NCBI GenBank assembly: GCA_021442155.1
Contig: JAKCPB010000343.1
Span: forward strand, 22,465 to 86,464
DNA length: 64,000 nucleotides
Direction of reading: 5' to 3'
Source of the DNA: Cymbidium sinense
Taxonomy: Eukaryota > Streptophyta > Magnoliopsida > Asparagales > Orchidaceae
Below are positions 47,487 to 60,147 of the stretch, in pieces (the first letter of the stretch is position 1; each line of letters opens with the position of its first letter). A model generated the notes under the pieces. It was given only the letters and a program-made list of their open reading frames with translations. It was not told the DNA's origin and ran no database searches. The position numbers and the translations under genes were made by a program.

Positions 47487-49395
47487 ATGGAAATTAGAGA
47501 ATTTTTTATTGCCACAAAAAAGTACAAAGTCCTTAGATGGGCTAAATCTCTAAGGTAATGCTCAAAGATCTACATTAAATCCTAAAGAGATAAACCCCCT
47601 AACTATTACAATAGTCAAAGAAATAAAGCAAAAGAAAAACCAAAAAAATAGAAAATCCATGTGACAACAAACTTCATTTTATCCTTGATACCAACAAGAT
47701 CCACCAATACTCCCCTTGCCTATAAAGAAATGCAACATACTTTTGAAAGGATGAGTACAATTAATCCATCATAGAAAGGAAGTGCAAAGCGAAGAGTAAA
47801 GTAAAGAAAAGGCTCAGAGTTATAATCATCTCAGGAGCAACACTATATAGCGACCAAACTTCAAGAGAAGGTTACAATTACATATAGCGCTACCAACCAA
47901 AGAAGAGAAAGAGTGGGAAACATCAATGCCATCATAGCACATACCTGGTAGCCCATCATCCAAAGTCCATCATCTAGCATGGTGCAAAATCCTCAAACAA
48001 TAAACATAATAGAACCACCAAACCAGAACCACCATGCCCAATAAGGCATATAATCAATCAACCATGAGGGATATTAGCAATATAGTAGGAGCACCACCAA
48101 AGCCACCACCAAAAAGCAATAACAAAATCCAAAGGAGCAATCATCATGATAGGGGTAATAACACAAACTAGAGATAAACAAGAGCAAAAAAGGAAAAAAA
48201 AGTGCTCATATCCTCCACCAACAAAGCAGAAAAACATCCAGTAAAACACCCAGCTAACCAAAAGGGTGGCGACAGGCCACACCAAAAAAAGGGGTTAATT
48301 ACAGAGAGAAAAACAAAGTAGATGGAACCCATAAATACAAGTCACAAAAAAACACTAGCAGGTTCCCAGAACAATCACCAAAGGAGCATAAAAAATTATC
48401 CAAAACAACCACCCCTCTGACCAACCCAACCATCCAATATAACCAAACAAACTAGCGAGCCAACATATCCTCCTAGCCACCATAGCGTGAGAAAACCCAA
48501 GTCGGGTGTAAGAACAACAGGTCATCAAGCCAAAATCACCCAAGACAGCTTGGGAAAGGGTAGAAGTAGACTATAGTCACCAAACCTAACCAAGGAAAAA
48601 ATAAATCAAATCTGAGTAAGTAGAACAGCCAACTAAAGACAAAAAGGTACAAAGCCCAGTAAGATAAACTACAAGCCAACCAATAGGAACAACAATAATA
48701 AAGGCACCCTAGGCAAACTATCAACTACAAAATAGCCTTCATCTAGCCAATTTAGAATAATACCCAAACCCAAAGCAGCTGCAGCCAAGAGAGGAATGCC
48801 AATATAGGTGGAGGTTAAAACCATAATCAAGAGAAACAAAAAAAATAAAAAAAACCAAGCCCAAATAAAATAGAAAATAATAAAATCTCCACCATGCCAA
48901 AATCAAGCGGAGATAAAAAACCTGCAACCCCAGATAAGTCACCAATATAAAATGAAAAATAGCCAAAAAATAAACCATCCAACCATCCCAACCATAAAGC
49001 GCCCAACCCGACCAACAATGCCACTCTGTCAACCACCATAAGTAGATCCAATTCAGGTAAGTTAGTAAGCAACCTAGAAAGAAAAAACCCATACAAAAAG
49101 AAAAACCTACAGCCATAGGCACAACCCAAAAGGAGGAAATAAAAAATAGCCAAGGGAAAATTATGGTAAACACCAGACAGACATAAATACCAAGTGAAAA
49201 AAACCAAAACAACCTAGTGCACTTACAATAAACACCAACCAAGCCAATCAAAAGTAAAAGATCTAAAACATAACCTTCACCAAAAGAGAAAATAAGTAGA
49301 TAACCACAACCCAAGAGGGTTGAACAAGGGCAACCAAAAGCAAAAGATCATCAAAAGCAACACCAAAAACCAAGCCAAGAATTTATAATCTGAGA
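47487..49395 (-). other. LINE C long 3' region with hydrophobic open frames
   Basis: About 1.9 kb downstream of RNase H. On + it is A/C-rich with many ACC and AACC words, so the LINE sense strand is T/G-rich. This leaves the longest open frame of the window, 49314-48739 (191 codons), a Trp/Phe/Tyr/Leu-rich string, with an overlapping frame at 49207-48827 and others at 48724-48536, 48543-48355 and 48285-48058. No family is recognised. The composition explains the open frames, so I treat this as 3' UTR. The left ~450 bp share blocks with LINE B's 3' region. Confidence 0.6.
47505..47510 (-). promoter_or_regulatory. AATAAA poly(A) signal of LINE C
   Basis: GGCAATAAAAAATTCTC on minus, about 20 nt before the tail, matching the other three LINEs. 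Confidence 0.75.
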
Positions 49396-50100
49396 TAAGT
49401 CAATCCAGTATTATCTAGATTAACCAAACCCTTTAATAGTTTAGGCAAAGTTTGGTTGTCAAATAAAGTGAACTCAGTTAAGTTGGCACCAAAGTTAGCC
49501 AAGTAATCAAAACAAGCATTACCTTCATGAAGAATGTGGGAAATTTTAAAACAAACTTGATAAAAAATATTTTTAGTTTGATTAAGAAGTTAAGATAAAT
49601 CAACATTCCCATTTCTATTGGAATTAAGAATTACAAGAAGCAAGAGAGCATCAACATCAATCTAGATGTTGCAAAAACCTGTATTCAAACAAATTTCAAT
49701 TGCTTTATTAATAGCCATAAGCTCAATAAAAATAACAAAATAGGCTTTGAGAGGATAGGCAAAAGCACAAATGATAATACCTTTAAAATCCTAAGAATAC
49801 CACAACCATATTAATTGGAAGCAACATAACCATCTATTAACTTTAATCAAATTGTCTTTAGGTTTGATCCAATGGATAATCAAATATAATACATTTTTTA
49901 CAACTTTATAACCTCTAAATAGAATATTACTAATAAGATTGGGATTGAGAGAGCATGAATTTTTCTTTAGTTTTAGCCGGGGATCTTTTTTATGGTTCAT
50001 GAATACCATGATATTTAGCATCATTTCTATCCATCCGGATGAACGGACAAAGGTAATAGCAATTAAAACTTTGATTTGACCTTTCATTTTTATTTTGAAA
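49396..50100 (-). pseudogene. LINE C RNase H and tether remnants
   Basis: The RNase H region is readable only in fragments, such as LIKVN followed in another frame by a DGYVAS-like block near 49845-49820, and a LREGN-like HILHEGNACFDYLANFGA block near 49530-49485. 50087-49791 has a tether remnant (RSSGWIEMMLNIMVFMNHKK, the decayed FIWMDRN block). Heavier decay than in LINEs A and B. Confidence 0.7.
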
Positions 50101-50258
50101 TGACTTCAAGAAGTTGATATAAAAAGAGAACAATAGCACTGAAGGTAACTAAAACCCTTTAGTCCGAGCAAGAGTCCAAGAATAAAATTATTCAAAATCC
50201 TCCAAGCTAAAATTGAATAGGAAATGGGAATGATATTGTTCCAAGTTTAATGAAAACA

Positions 50259-51850
50259 TTAGAGGGTTCTATTTATCTCTAATAAAATTCCAAACCTCTT
50301 TAAGTACAAAGTCACCATTATAAAAAAGCTTAAAAATAATTTGGTCAGGTTTGTTAGAAGAAATGGGGATATTTCTAAAGTTGTCAAAAGGTGAAATAGG
50401 GATATAATTCTCAAGTTGGTTTTCATTCCAATTGTTATTAAGCTAAATAGAATTAACTTTGATAACAATAGTACATTGGGTAGATAAATGGGTGTCAATA
50501 GAGCCATTGCCAATCCAATTGTCATGGAAAAAGAAGGAAGAACCTCACTGAATACCACAAGATATTAATGATTCGACAACCCATTTAATGGAGCAAAGCA
50601 TTTTCCAAATCGGAGAGTCACCAACTTTATAAGCACAGTTAAGGGGATGGTTACCTTGGCAATATTTTTTCATCATAAAATGAGACCAAAGGCTATCATT
50701 CTTTCTAAAATTCCACTAGAGCTTATGAGAGAAGGAAGTGATAGCTTCACGAATAGGCTTGCAACCAAGAGCACCTTCTCCCAAAGGACCACAACATTTA
50801 TGCCATGATGTCCAATGCATTCTTTTGGTAGAATTATTGGAGCCCCAAAAAAATTTATTAAGAAAACAATCAATTTTGATAAATGTAGCATTAGTGGGGA
50901 TAATAGTTTGAATCAAATAAAAAGGAATGGAGTTGAGAGTGCTTTTAAGAATACTGAGCTTTACCACTAAAGGAAAGTAAATGGAATTCCCAAACATAAA
51001 TTTTATTTGAAATGTTTTGAATTAGCTCATCAAAGACATGGGAACATTTCGAGCCTTTAAAGAACAGAGCAACCAAGCACTTAAGAGGTAAGTGTTAATG
51101 TTTAAAATTAGTGATATGTAGGATTTGATTGATTTTATTATTGGAGATACTAGAGGAAGTGATATAATAGATTTTTTTATCATTGATAGAAAGGCCACTT
51201 TCTCTACCAAATTTATTTAAAAAAGACTAAGATGCTTGATGTGATGAATAGAAGCATTGCAAAAATAATGAAATCATGCAAAACTTAAATGGGAAATAGG
51301 AAGACCAATAGTTCTATAGTACATACTAAGATTATTTAAAATAAATCAAGATGCTCTAGATAAGTACTCAATGACAATAATAAATAAATAGATATAAAAA
51401 ATCCCCAGCCATGTAAAATGTGAAGGGAAAGAAACTCAAGGCTTCCCCCATTAAGAAAAATTGAAAACCAGGCATTATTAATATAATTTTTAATAAGAAA
51501 AATAAATTTATCAAAACTAAATAAATTCATATATGAAAAAGAAATCCCAAGAGATGTTATCAAAGCTTTTGGTAATATCTAATTTGAAGAATGTTGCCAC
51601 CTAGTCTTGGCATCAAGATCATGAATTAATTCTTGGGCAAGTAAAATATTATCAATGGATCTACCTCTAACAAAACCAATTTGGTTGAGAGATAATTCTA
51701 TTAAGTGAAGGACTAAGTTTGTTGGTAAGAAATTTTGGAAATAGCTTATTAAAAATTCAAAAAATTAATAGGTCTCAAAATCACTCAATTAGTCTAGATT
51801 ATCTTTCTTAGGAATGAGAATAATATAAGTACTAGAAAAATATCTAGGAA
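50259..51850 (-). pseudogene. LINE C reverse transcriptase and zf-RVT remnants
   Basis: From the right: IILIPKKDN near 51800, NQIGFVRGRSIDNILLAQEL near 51680-51620, and 51563-51336 with NNAWFSIFLNGGSLEF in the palm region. 51210-51022 precedes the C-terminal block. 50997-50716 has LSILKSTLNSIPFYLIQT, WTSWHKCCGPLGEGALGCKP, and 50558-50259 has zf-RVT remnants. The order matches LINEs A and B. No catalytic box is readable. Inactive. Confidence 0.82.
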
Positions 51851-51855
51851 AAGGG

Positions 51856-52640
51856 GTAGGGTTAGGGTTAGGGTTAGGGTTAGGGTTAAGGTTAGGTTAG
51901 GGTTAGGGGTTAAGGAGGTTAGGTTAGGGAGCTAGGGGTTTGGGTTAGGTTAGGGTTAGATTAAGAATTAGGAGTTATAGGTTTAGGTTAGGTTAAGATT
52001 TAGGTTAGGTAGGATTAAGGTTAAAAAAGTTAAGGTAAGTTAAAAGGATTTTAGGTCAGTTATTAGGAGATTAAGATTAAAGATTAGATTAAATTAAAAT
52101 TAAGATTAGGGGAATAAGATTAAATTAAATTCAAGGTAAAATTAGATTCATTTAAGATTAGGTGGAATTAAAGGTTATTAAAGATTAAAGTTGATTATTA
52201 AATTAAAATTATTAGGATTTAGTTAATTTATTAAATTTATTTATTAGATTTGGATTAAAGATTTAAAATTTTTATTAAGGTTAAAATTAAAGGTTTAAAT
52301 TAGAGTTAGGTTATAGATTAGGGATTAGGATTATAGATTAAAGATTAGAATTAATTTAAGATTATATTTTAGGATTTAAAGTAAATTAAAGGTGGAATTA
52401 GATTAAAGGTTAAGATTATTAAGATTAGATTAAAGGTAAAGTTATAGATTATAGATTTTAAATTAAGTCAAATTAAATTAAAGGTTAAATTTAGGAGATT
52501 AGAATTTTAAATTCGATTAGATTGGAGATTAAAATTAAAGGATTATAGGGTCAGGGTAGGATTTAAGGTCAGTTAGGTTAGATTGAGTTATTTCGATTAA
52601 GTTCGTTAGATTAAAATTAGGATTTAAAATTAGATTAGAT
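51856..52640 (+). repeat. Six-base TTAGGG tract grading into TTAGATTAAA-type repeat
   Basis: Begins with about five consecutive perfect TTAGGG units (51858-51888) directly at the truncated 5' end of LINE C. It then decays over ~750 bp through TTAGGTTAGG to a purine-rich text of TTAGATTAAA, AAATTAAGATTA and GGTTAAAG. At about 52640 it switches to the TTTAGGG/TTTAGGTTT style of the rest. No coding. TTAGGG is the vertebrate-type repeat, also used by many Asparagales. Here it is a local patch within Arabidopsis-type arrays. Confidence 0.88.
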
Positions 52641-52769
52641 TAAATTTGGTTTAGGGTTTAGGGTTTAGAGTTTAGGTTTTAGTGTTTAGGCTTTAGGGTT
52701 TAAGGTTAAGGGTTTAGGGTTTTTGGATTTAGGGTTTGGGGTTTATTGTTAGTTTTAGAGTTTAGGATT

Positions 52770-55400
52770 AAGATTTTTTTATTTTTTTATTTTTTTTAAA
52801 TTAAGTAAACTAGTAGGTTTAAGTTTATTTTATTTATTTTTTATTTATTTTAGTTTATTTTATTTTTTTATTTAGGCTTATTTTTATTTATATTTTATTT
52901 TATTTTTATTTTAGGTTTCATTTTTATTTTATTTAAGTTTTTTATTTTCTATTTTAGTTTAGGTTTTTATTTATTTATTATAGTTTAGTTTTTATTTTTT
53001 ATTTTATTTTCTTTTTAGGTTTAGGTTTAGGTTTAGGTTTTAGTTTATATTTTATTTTATTTATTTTGATTTAGTTTTTAATTTATTTTATTTTTAGCTT
53101 TTATTTAGTTTAGGCTTAGGATTTTAGCTTTTTATGGTTTAGGGTTTAGGGTTAGTCTAGGGTTTAACGTTTAGACTTTAGGGTTTAGGGTTAGGGTTTA
53201 GGGTTAGGGTTTAGGGTTTAGGGTTTTAGGGTTTAGGGTTTTGGGTTTAGGGTTTTAGGGTTTAAGGTTGTAGGTTTAGTATTTAAGGTTTATGGTTTAT
53301 TGTAAGTTTTAGGGTTTAGGGTTCAAGGTTAGGGTTTTATTTTATTTTATTTTATTTTATTTATTTAGGGTTTAGGGTTGTAGGTTTAGGGTTTAGGGTT
53401 TAGGGTTAGTTTTAGTGTTTAGGGTTTAGGTTTATTTAGTTTATTTTTAATTTATTTTAGTTTATTTTATTTTTAATTTTTATTTAGGTTTATTTTAATT
53501 TTATTTAGTTTAGTTTTTTTATTTTATTTTTTTATTATTTTTATTTTTTATTTTAATTTAATTTTAGTTTAGGTTTAGGTTTATGTTTATTTTTTAGTTT
53601 AGTTTTATTTTTATTTTATTCTTCAGGTTTAAATTTTATTTTTTATTTTTAGGTTTAGGTTTAGGTTTTATTTTATTTTTTAGGTTTAGGATTTAGGTTT
53701 TTATTTTTGGTTTATTTTTAGGTTTTATTTGTAAGTTTAGGTTTATGTTTATTTTTAATTTATTTTATTATATTTAGTTTAGGTTTAGTTTATTTTAGGT
53801 TTAGGTTTATGTTTTATTAATTTTAGTTTAGTTTATTTTAGTTTAGGTTTAGGTTTATTTTATTTTATTTATTTTAGGTTTAGTTTTTTTAGTTTATGGT
53901 TTAGGTTTTATTTTTTATTTGCTTTTAGGTTTTATTTTAAGTATATTTTTTAGGTTTAGGTTTTTATTTAGTATTTATTATATTTTATTTTAGCTTTATT
54001 TTATTTTTATTTTACATTTAGTTTTTATTTTATAGGTTTTCTATTTTTTGGATTATTTTATTTTTAGTTTAGTTTAGGTTTATATTTATTTTATTTTGTT
54101 TAGTTTTATTTTTTTTATTTATTTTATTTTAGGTTCTCATTTAGGTTTAGGTTTAGTTTAGGATTTATTTTATTTTTGATTTATTTTATTTTTTATTTAT
54201 TTAGGTTTAGGACTTTTTATTTATTTTATTTTTTGGTTTTATTTAGTTTAGGTTTAGGTTTTTAATGTTTAGGGTTTGGGGTTAAGGGTTCAGGGTTATA
54301 GGTTTTAGGGTTTATGATTTAGGGTTTAGGGTTTAGGGTTTATGATTTTAGGGTTTAGGGTTTAGGATTTAGGGCTTATGGTTTAGGGTTGTAGGTTTAG
54401 GATTTAAGGTTGAGGTTTTAGGGTTAATTTTAGGGTTTAGGGTTTATGGATAGGTTTTTTTAAATTTTTTTATTAAATTTTTATTTTTTAAAAATGAGTA
54501 AACATGTAGGTTTAGGTTTATTTATTTTCTTTTTTATTTATTTTAGCTTATTTTATTTTATTTATATTTTATTTTTATTTTATTTTATTTTTATTTTATT
54601 TTATTTTAAGTTTATTTTATTTTTTATTTAGGTTTAGTTTTATATTATTTAGGTTTTCTATTTTTTTAGTAATTTATATTTTATTTATTTTATTTTAGTT
54701 TAGTTTTATTTTAAATTTTTAGGTTTTAGTTTAGTTTTCTTTATAGTTTTATTAGTTTAGGTTTAGTTTAGGTTTAGGTTTTAGGTTTTTTTTTAGGTTT
54801 AGGATTTAGGGTAGGTTATTTTAATTTAGGGTTTTGGGTTTAGGGTTTAGGGTTTAGGTTGGGTTTATAGTTTAGTTAGGTTAGGGTTTAGTTTTTTTAG
54901 GTTAGGTTTGATTTAGTTTAGTTTAGGTTTAAATTTAGGGTTTAAGTTTTAGGGTTTAGTTTAGGGTTTAGTTTAGTTTATTAGGGTTTATTTTTTTATT
55001 TTTTTTTAAATTAAGTAAACTAGTAGGTTTAAGTTTATTTTATTTATTTTTTATTTATTTTAGTTTAGTTTATTTTTTTTATTTAGGCTTATTTTTATTT
55101 ATATTTTATTTTATGTTTATTTTATTTTTATTTTAGGTTTCATTTTTATTTTATTTAAGTTTTTATTTTTAGTTTAAGTTTTATTTATTTATTAGTTTAA
55201 TTTTTATTTTTTTTATTTATTTTCTTTTTAGTTTTAGGTTTTGGTTTAGGTTTTAGTTTATATTTTTATTTTATTATATTTTGATTTAGTTTTTAATTTA
55301 TTTTATTTTTAGCTTTTATTTAGTTTAGGCTTAGGATTTTAGCTTTTTTACGATTTAGGGTTTAGGGTTAGTCTAAGGTTTAACGTTTATACTTTAGGGT

Positions 55401-55433
<33 letters not shown>

Positions 55434-56960
55434 TAGGGTTTAGGGTTTTATGGTTTAGGGTTTTGGGTTTAGGGTTTTAGGGTTTAAGGTTGTAGGTTTA
55501 ATATTTAAGGTTTATAGTTTATTGTAAGTTTTAGGGTTTAGGGTTATAGGTTTTTTATTTTATTTTATTTTATTTTATTTATTTATTTGGGTTTAAGTTT
55601 TTGGTTTAGGGTTTAGGTTTAGGGTTAGTTTTAGTGTTTAGGGTTTAGGTTTATTTAGTTTATTTTAAATTTATTTTAGTTTATTTTATTTTTTTATTTT
55701 TATTTAGGTTAATTTTTTTAATTTTTTATTTAGTTTAGTTTTTTATTTTAGGTTTATTATTTTATTTATGTTTTTTATTTTATTTAGTTTTAGGTTTATG
55801 TTTATTTTTTGTTGTTTATTTTTATTTTATTCTTAGGTTTAAATTTTATTTTTATTTTTAGGTTTAGGTTTAGGTTATTATTATATTTTTTAAGGTTTAG
55901 AATTTAGGTTTTTATTTTTGATTTATTTTTAGGTTTTATTCGTATGTTTAGGTTTATGTTTATTTTTAATTTATTTTATTATATTTAGTTTAGGTTTAGT
56001 TTATTTTAGGTTTAGGTTTATGTTTTATTAATTTTAGTTTAGTTTATTTTAGTTTAGGTTTAGGTTTATTTTATTTTGTTTATTTTAGTTTTAGTTTTTT
56101 TTAGTTTAGGGTTTAGGTTTTATTTTTTATTTGCTTTTAGGTTTTATTTTAAGTATATTATTTAGGTTTAGGTTTTTATTTAGTATTTATTATATTTTAT
56201 TTTAGTTTTATTTTATTTTTATTTTACATTTAGTTTTTATTTTATAGGTTTTATTTTTGGATTATTTTTTAGTTTAGGTTTATATTTACTTTATTTTTGT
56301 TTAGTTTTTTATTTTATTTATTTTATTTTTTAGGTTTAGGTTTTGGTTTTAGTTTAGGATTTTATTTTTATTTTATTTTATATTTATTTATTTATTTATT
56401 TTATTTATTAAGTTTAGTTTAGGTTTTTTTAATTTTAGGGTTTAGGTTTTAGGTTATAGGTTTTAGGGTTTATGATTTAGGGTTTAGGGTTTAGGGTTTG
56501 ATTTTATGGTTTAGGGTTTATTTAGGTTATAGTTTAGGGTTTAGGGTTTAGATTTAGGTTTAGGGTTAATTTTAGGGTTTAGGTTTATGGATAGGTTTTT
56601 TTTAATTTTTATTAAGTTTTATTTTTAAAATGAGTAAACATGTAGGTTTAGGTTTATTTATTTTCTTTTTTTATTTATTTTAGCTTATTTTATTTTTTAT
56701 TTATGTTTATTTATTTTATTTTTATTTTATTTTATTTAAGTTTATTTAGTTTTATTTTATTTTATTTTAAGTTTATTTTATTTTATTTAGGTTTAGTTTT
56801 ATTATTTAGGTTTTATTTTTTAGTATAATTTATGTTTTTTATTTATTTTATTTTAGTTTAGTTTTTATTTTTAAATTTATTTTTTTTAGGTTTAGATTTA
56901 GGTTTAGGTTTTAGTTTATGTTTTTTTTTTTCTTTTATTTTTTTTATTTTGGTTTAGGTT
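52770..56960 (+). repeat. ~2.2-kb tandem duplication of the composite unit
   Basis: Matching landmarks: anchor AAATTAAGTAAACTAGTAGG at 52798 and 55008 (offset 2210); GTTAGTCTA with following TTTAACGTTTA at 53151 and 55368 (2217); GCTTTTAGGTTTTATTTTAA at 53921 and 56133 (2212); AAAATGAGTAAACATGTAGG at 54491 and 56627 (2136). Many private variants are shared, so copy 2 (about 54980-56960) arose by duplication of copy 1 after most degeneration had happened. The copies differ by small indels. Confidence 0.88.
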
Positions 56961-58305
56961 TTTTATTAATTTTATTTTTTAGGTTTTTTAGCTTTAGGAT
57001 TTAGGTTTATTTTAGGTTTAGGGTTTATAGTTTTTAGATTTAGGTTTAGGTTAGATTTAGGTTTAGAATTAGAGTGTGGGTTAGGTTTAGGGTTTAGGGT
57101 TTAGGGTTTAGTTTTAGCTTTAGGGTTTAGGGTTTTATGTAGGTTTAGGGTTTAGTTTAGAGTTTATGGTTTAGGGTTTAGCGTTATGTTTAGGGTTTAG
57201 GGTTTAGAGTTTAGGTTTTATGGTTTAGGTTAGGGTTTTTTAAATTTTTTTATTTTATTTATTTTTTAGTTTGCTTTAGGGTTTAGTGTTGTAGGTTTAT
57301 TAACTTTATAGTTTAGGGTTTATGGTTTAGGAATTAGGGTTTCGGATTTAGGGTTTAAGGTTTTTCTTAATTAAGAAAACTAGTATGTTTAGGTTTTTTA
57401 AGTTTATTTAGTTTATTATTTATTTATTTTAGTTTAATTTATTTTTATTTTTATTTATTTATATTATTTATTTTTATTTTTTAGTTTATTTATTTTATTT
57501 TAGGTTTTTTATTTTAGCTTATTTTTTAGGTATAAGTTTATTTTTAATTTATTATATATTATTTATTTTAGGGTTTTGATTTAGTTTATTTTTGGTTTAA
57601 GTTTAGGTTTTATTTATTTTACTGTACTTTATTTTAGTTTAGATTTAGGTGTATTTTATTTTGTTTATTTTATGTTTAGTTGTTTTTTTAGTTTATGGTT
57701 TAGGCTTTTTATTTATTTATTTTTCAATTTTATTTTTAGGTTTATTTTTTAGGTTTTAGCTTTATTTTTTTCTTAGGTTTTATTTTAGGTTTATTTTGTA
57801 GGTTTAGGTTTTTATTTAGTTTTTATTTTATTTTATTTTAGGTTTCTATTATTTTTATTTTATGTTTAGTTTTTATTTTATTTTGGTTTTTTATTTTTAG
57901 GTTTATTTAATCTTTTAGTTTAGTTTAGGTTTTTATGTATTTTATTTTAGATTTGTTTTTATTTTTTGAAATTTTTTTTTTATTTTAGGTTTAGCTATAG
58001 GTTTAGGTTTAGGTTAAGGCTTCAATTAATGTTTTTATTTTATATTATTTTTTATTATATTTAGCTTTAGGTTTGTTTCATTTATTTTTTTTAGGTTTTT
58101 TAGGTTTTTAGGGTTTAGGGTTTAGGGTAATATTTTAGGGTTTAGGTTTGTAGGATTTAGGGTTTAGGGTTAGGTTTAGGTTTTAGGGTTTAGGGTTTAG
58201 GGTTTAGGGTTTAGGGTTTTAGGGTTTAGGGTTTAGGGTTGTAGGTTTAGGGTCTAGGGTTTAGGGTTTAGGGTTAGTTTTACGGTTTAAGGTTTATGGT
58301 TAGGG

Positions 58306-58373
58306 TTTTTTTATATTTTGATTTTTTGATTTTTTTAATTGTTTTTATATTTTGATTTTTTGATTTTTTTGAT
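58306..58373 (+). repeat. Short direct duplication beside an anchor
   Basis: A ~33-bp block with TATATTTTGATTTTTTGATT occurs twice in succession (about 58310 and 58344), just before the anchor at 58381. It appears to be a local slippage or duplication event. Confidence 0.7.
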
Positions 58374-60147
58374 TTTTTTTAAATTATATAAACTGGTAGG
58401 TTTAGGTTTATTTAGTTAATTTATTATTTATTTTAGTTTATTTTATTATTTATTTTTATTTAAGTTTACTTTTATTAATATTTTTATTCAAGTTTTTATT
58501 TAATTTTTATTTTATTTTATTTTATGTTTTTTTAGGTTTAGTTTTTATTTTATTTAGGTTTTTTATTTTTTATTTTAGTGTAAGTTTATATTTATTTTAA
58601 TTTAGTTTTATTTTTAACTTTTATTTCATTTTCTTTATAAGTTTAGGTTCAGGTTCAAGTTTTATTTTATGTTTTTATTTTATTTTTCTTTTCTTATTAT
58701 ATTTTGGTTTAAATTTTTTTATTTTATTTATTTATTAGTTTTATTTAGTTTTGGCTTAGGTTTTTAGCTTTTTAGGGTTTAAAGTTTAGGGTTTAGGGTT
58801 TAGTGTTGGTTTAGGGTTTAAGATTTATGATTTAGGGTTATAGGATTGGGGTTGTAGGTTTAGGGTTTAAGGTTACTTTTGGGTGTAGGGTTTAAGATTT
58901 AGGGCTTTTTAGGGTTTAGGATTTAGGGTTTAGATTTTTTTTAAATTAAGTAAACCAGTAGGTTTAAGTTTATTTAGTTCATTTTATTTATTTATTTAGG
59001 TTTATTTTTATTATTCAACTTAGTTTATTTTTTATGTTTTTTATTTTAGTTTATTTTTTAGGTTTAAGTTTTGGTTTATGTTTTTTAGCTTAGTTTTATT
59101 TTTATTTAATTTTTTAGGTTTAGGTTTTATTTTTTATTTTTAGGTTTAGGTTTTAGGTTTAGGTTTTAGGTTTAATTTTAGTATTTATTTTTTAATTTAT
59201 GTTTTACTTTATTTTTAGATTGTGTTATTTTATTTAGTTTAGGTTTTTAGGTTTTATTTATTTTAGTTTAGTTTATTTTGATTTAAGTTTAGGTTTATTT
59301 TATTTTTATTTTAGGTTTAGGTTTTTTTAGTTTAGGGTTTAGGTTTTAGTTTTTTATTTATTTTTATGTTTTATTTTTAGTTTTATTATTTAGGTTTAGG
59401 TTTTTATTTAGTTTTTATTTTATTTTATTTTAGGTTTATTTTATTTTACATTTAGGTTTTATTATATTTAGGATTTTTATTTTTAAGTTTATTTTATTTT
59501 TTAGTTTAGTTTTAGTTTTTATTTATTTTATTTTAGTTTAGTTTTTATTTTATTTTATTTTAGGTTTAGGTTTTAGTGTGGGTTTTTATTTTATTTTACT
59601 TTTATTTTATTTTTATTTTATTTTATTTATGTTTAGGTTTCTTTATTTATTTTACTTTTTGGTTTTAATTAGTTTAGGCTTAGGTTTTTAAGTTTTTAAG
59701 GTTTAGGGTTTGGGGTTTAGGGTTTAGGGTTTAGGTTTGGGGTTTAGTGTTTAGGGTTTAGGGTTGTAAGGTTTATGGTTTAAGGTTTATGGTTTAGGGT
59801 TTAGGATTTAGGGTTTAAGGTTTAGAATTTTAGGGTTTAGGGTTTAGGGTTTAGGGTTTAGGGTTTTAGGGTTTAGGGTTTAGTGTTTAGGGTTTTAAGG
59901 TTCTAAGGTTTAGGGCTTAGGGTTTAGAGTTTATGATTTAAGGTTTAAGGTTTAAGGTTTAGGGTTTAGGGTTTCGACTTAGTTTAGGGTTTAGGGTTTA
60001 GGGTTTAGGGTTTAGAGTTTAGAGTTTAGGGTTTTAGGGTTTAGGGTTTTGAGTTTTAAGGGTTTAGGGTTTAGGGTTTAAGTTTTTGGTTTAGGGTTTG
60101 GGTTTTAGGTTTAGGGTTTAAGTTTTTATTTAGGGTTTAGGGTTTAT

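Larger units (their letters stand above)
47480..51855 (-). mobile_element. L1-type LINE C, 5'-truncated in RT
   Basis: About 4.4 kb on the minus strand. The 3' end has seven T on + at 47480-47486 and AATAAA (complement 47505-47510). It contains a ~1.9-kb 3' region, RNase H remnants (49400-49860), tether (50087-49791), zf-RVT pieces (50891-50259) and RT (51850-51000). The right end stops inside the N-terminal part of RT (PRYFSSTYIILIPKKDN on minus near 51840-51790), immediately followed by TTAGGG repeats. ORF1 and EN are absent, as expected of a 5'-truncated LINE. Its last ~150 bp are very similar to LINE D. Confidence 0.92.

Noticed and set aside
48739..49314. 191-codon open frame on minus as a multi-pass membrane protein gene
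   Set aside because: The strand is T/G-rich, so stops are rare and hydrophobic codons common. No family is recognisable, several overlapping frames look the same, and it lies in the 3' region of a dead LINE.
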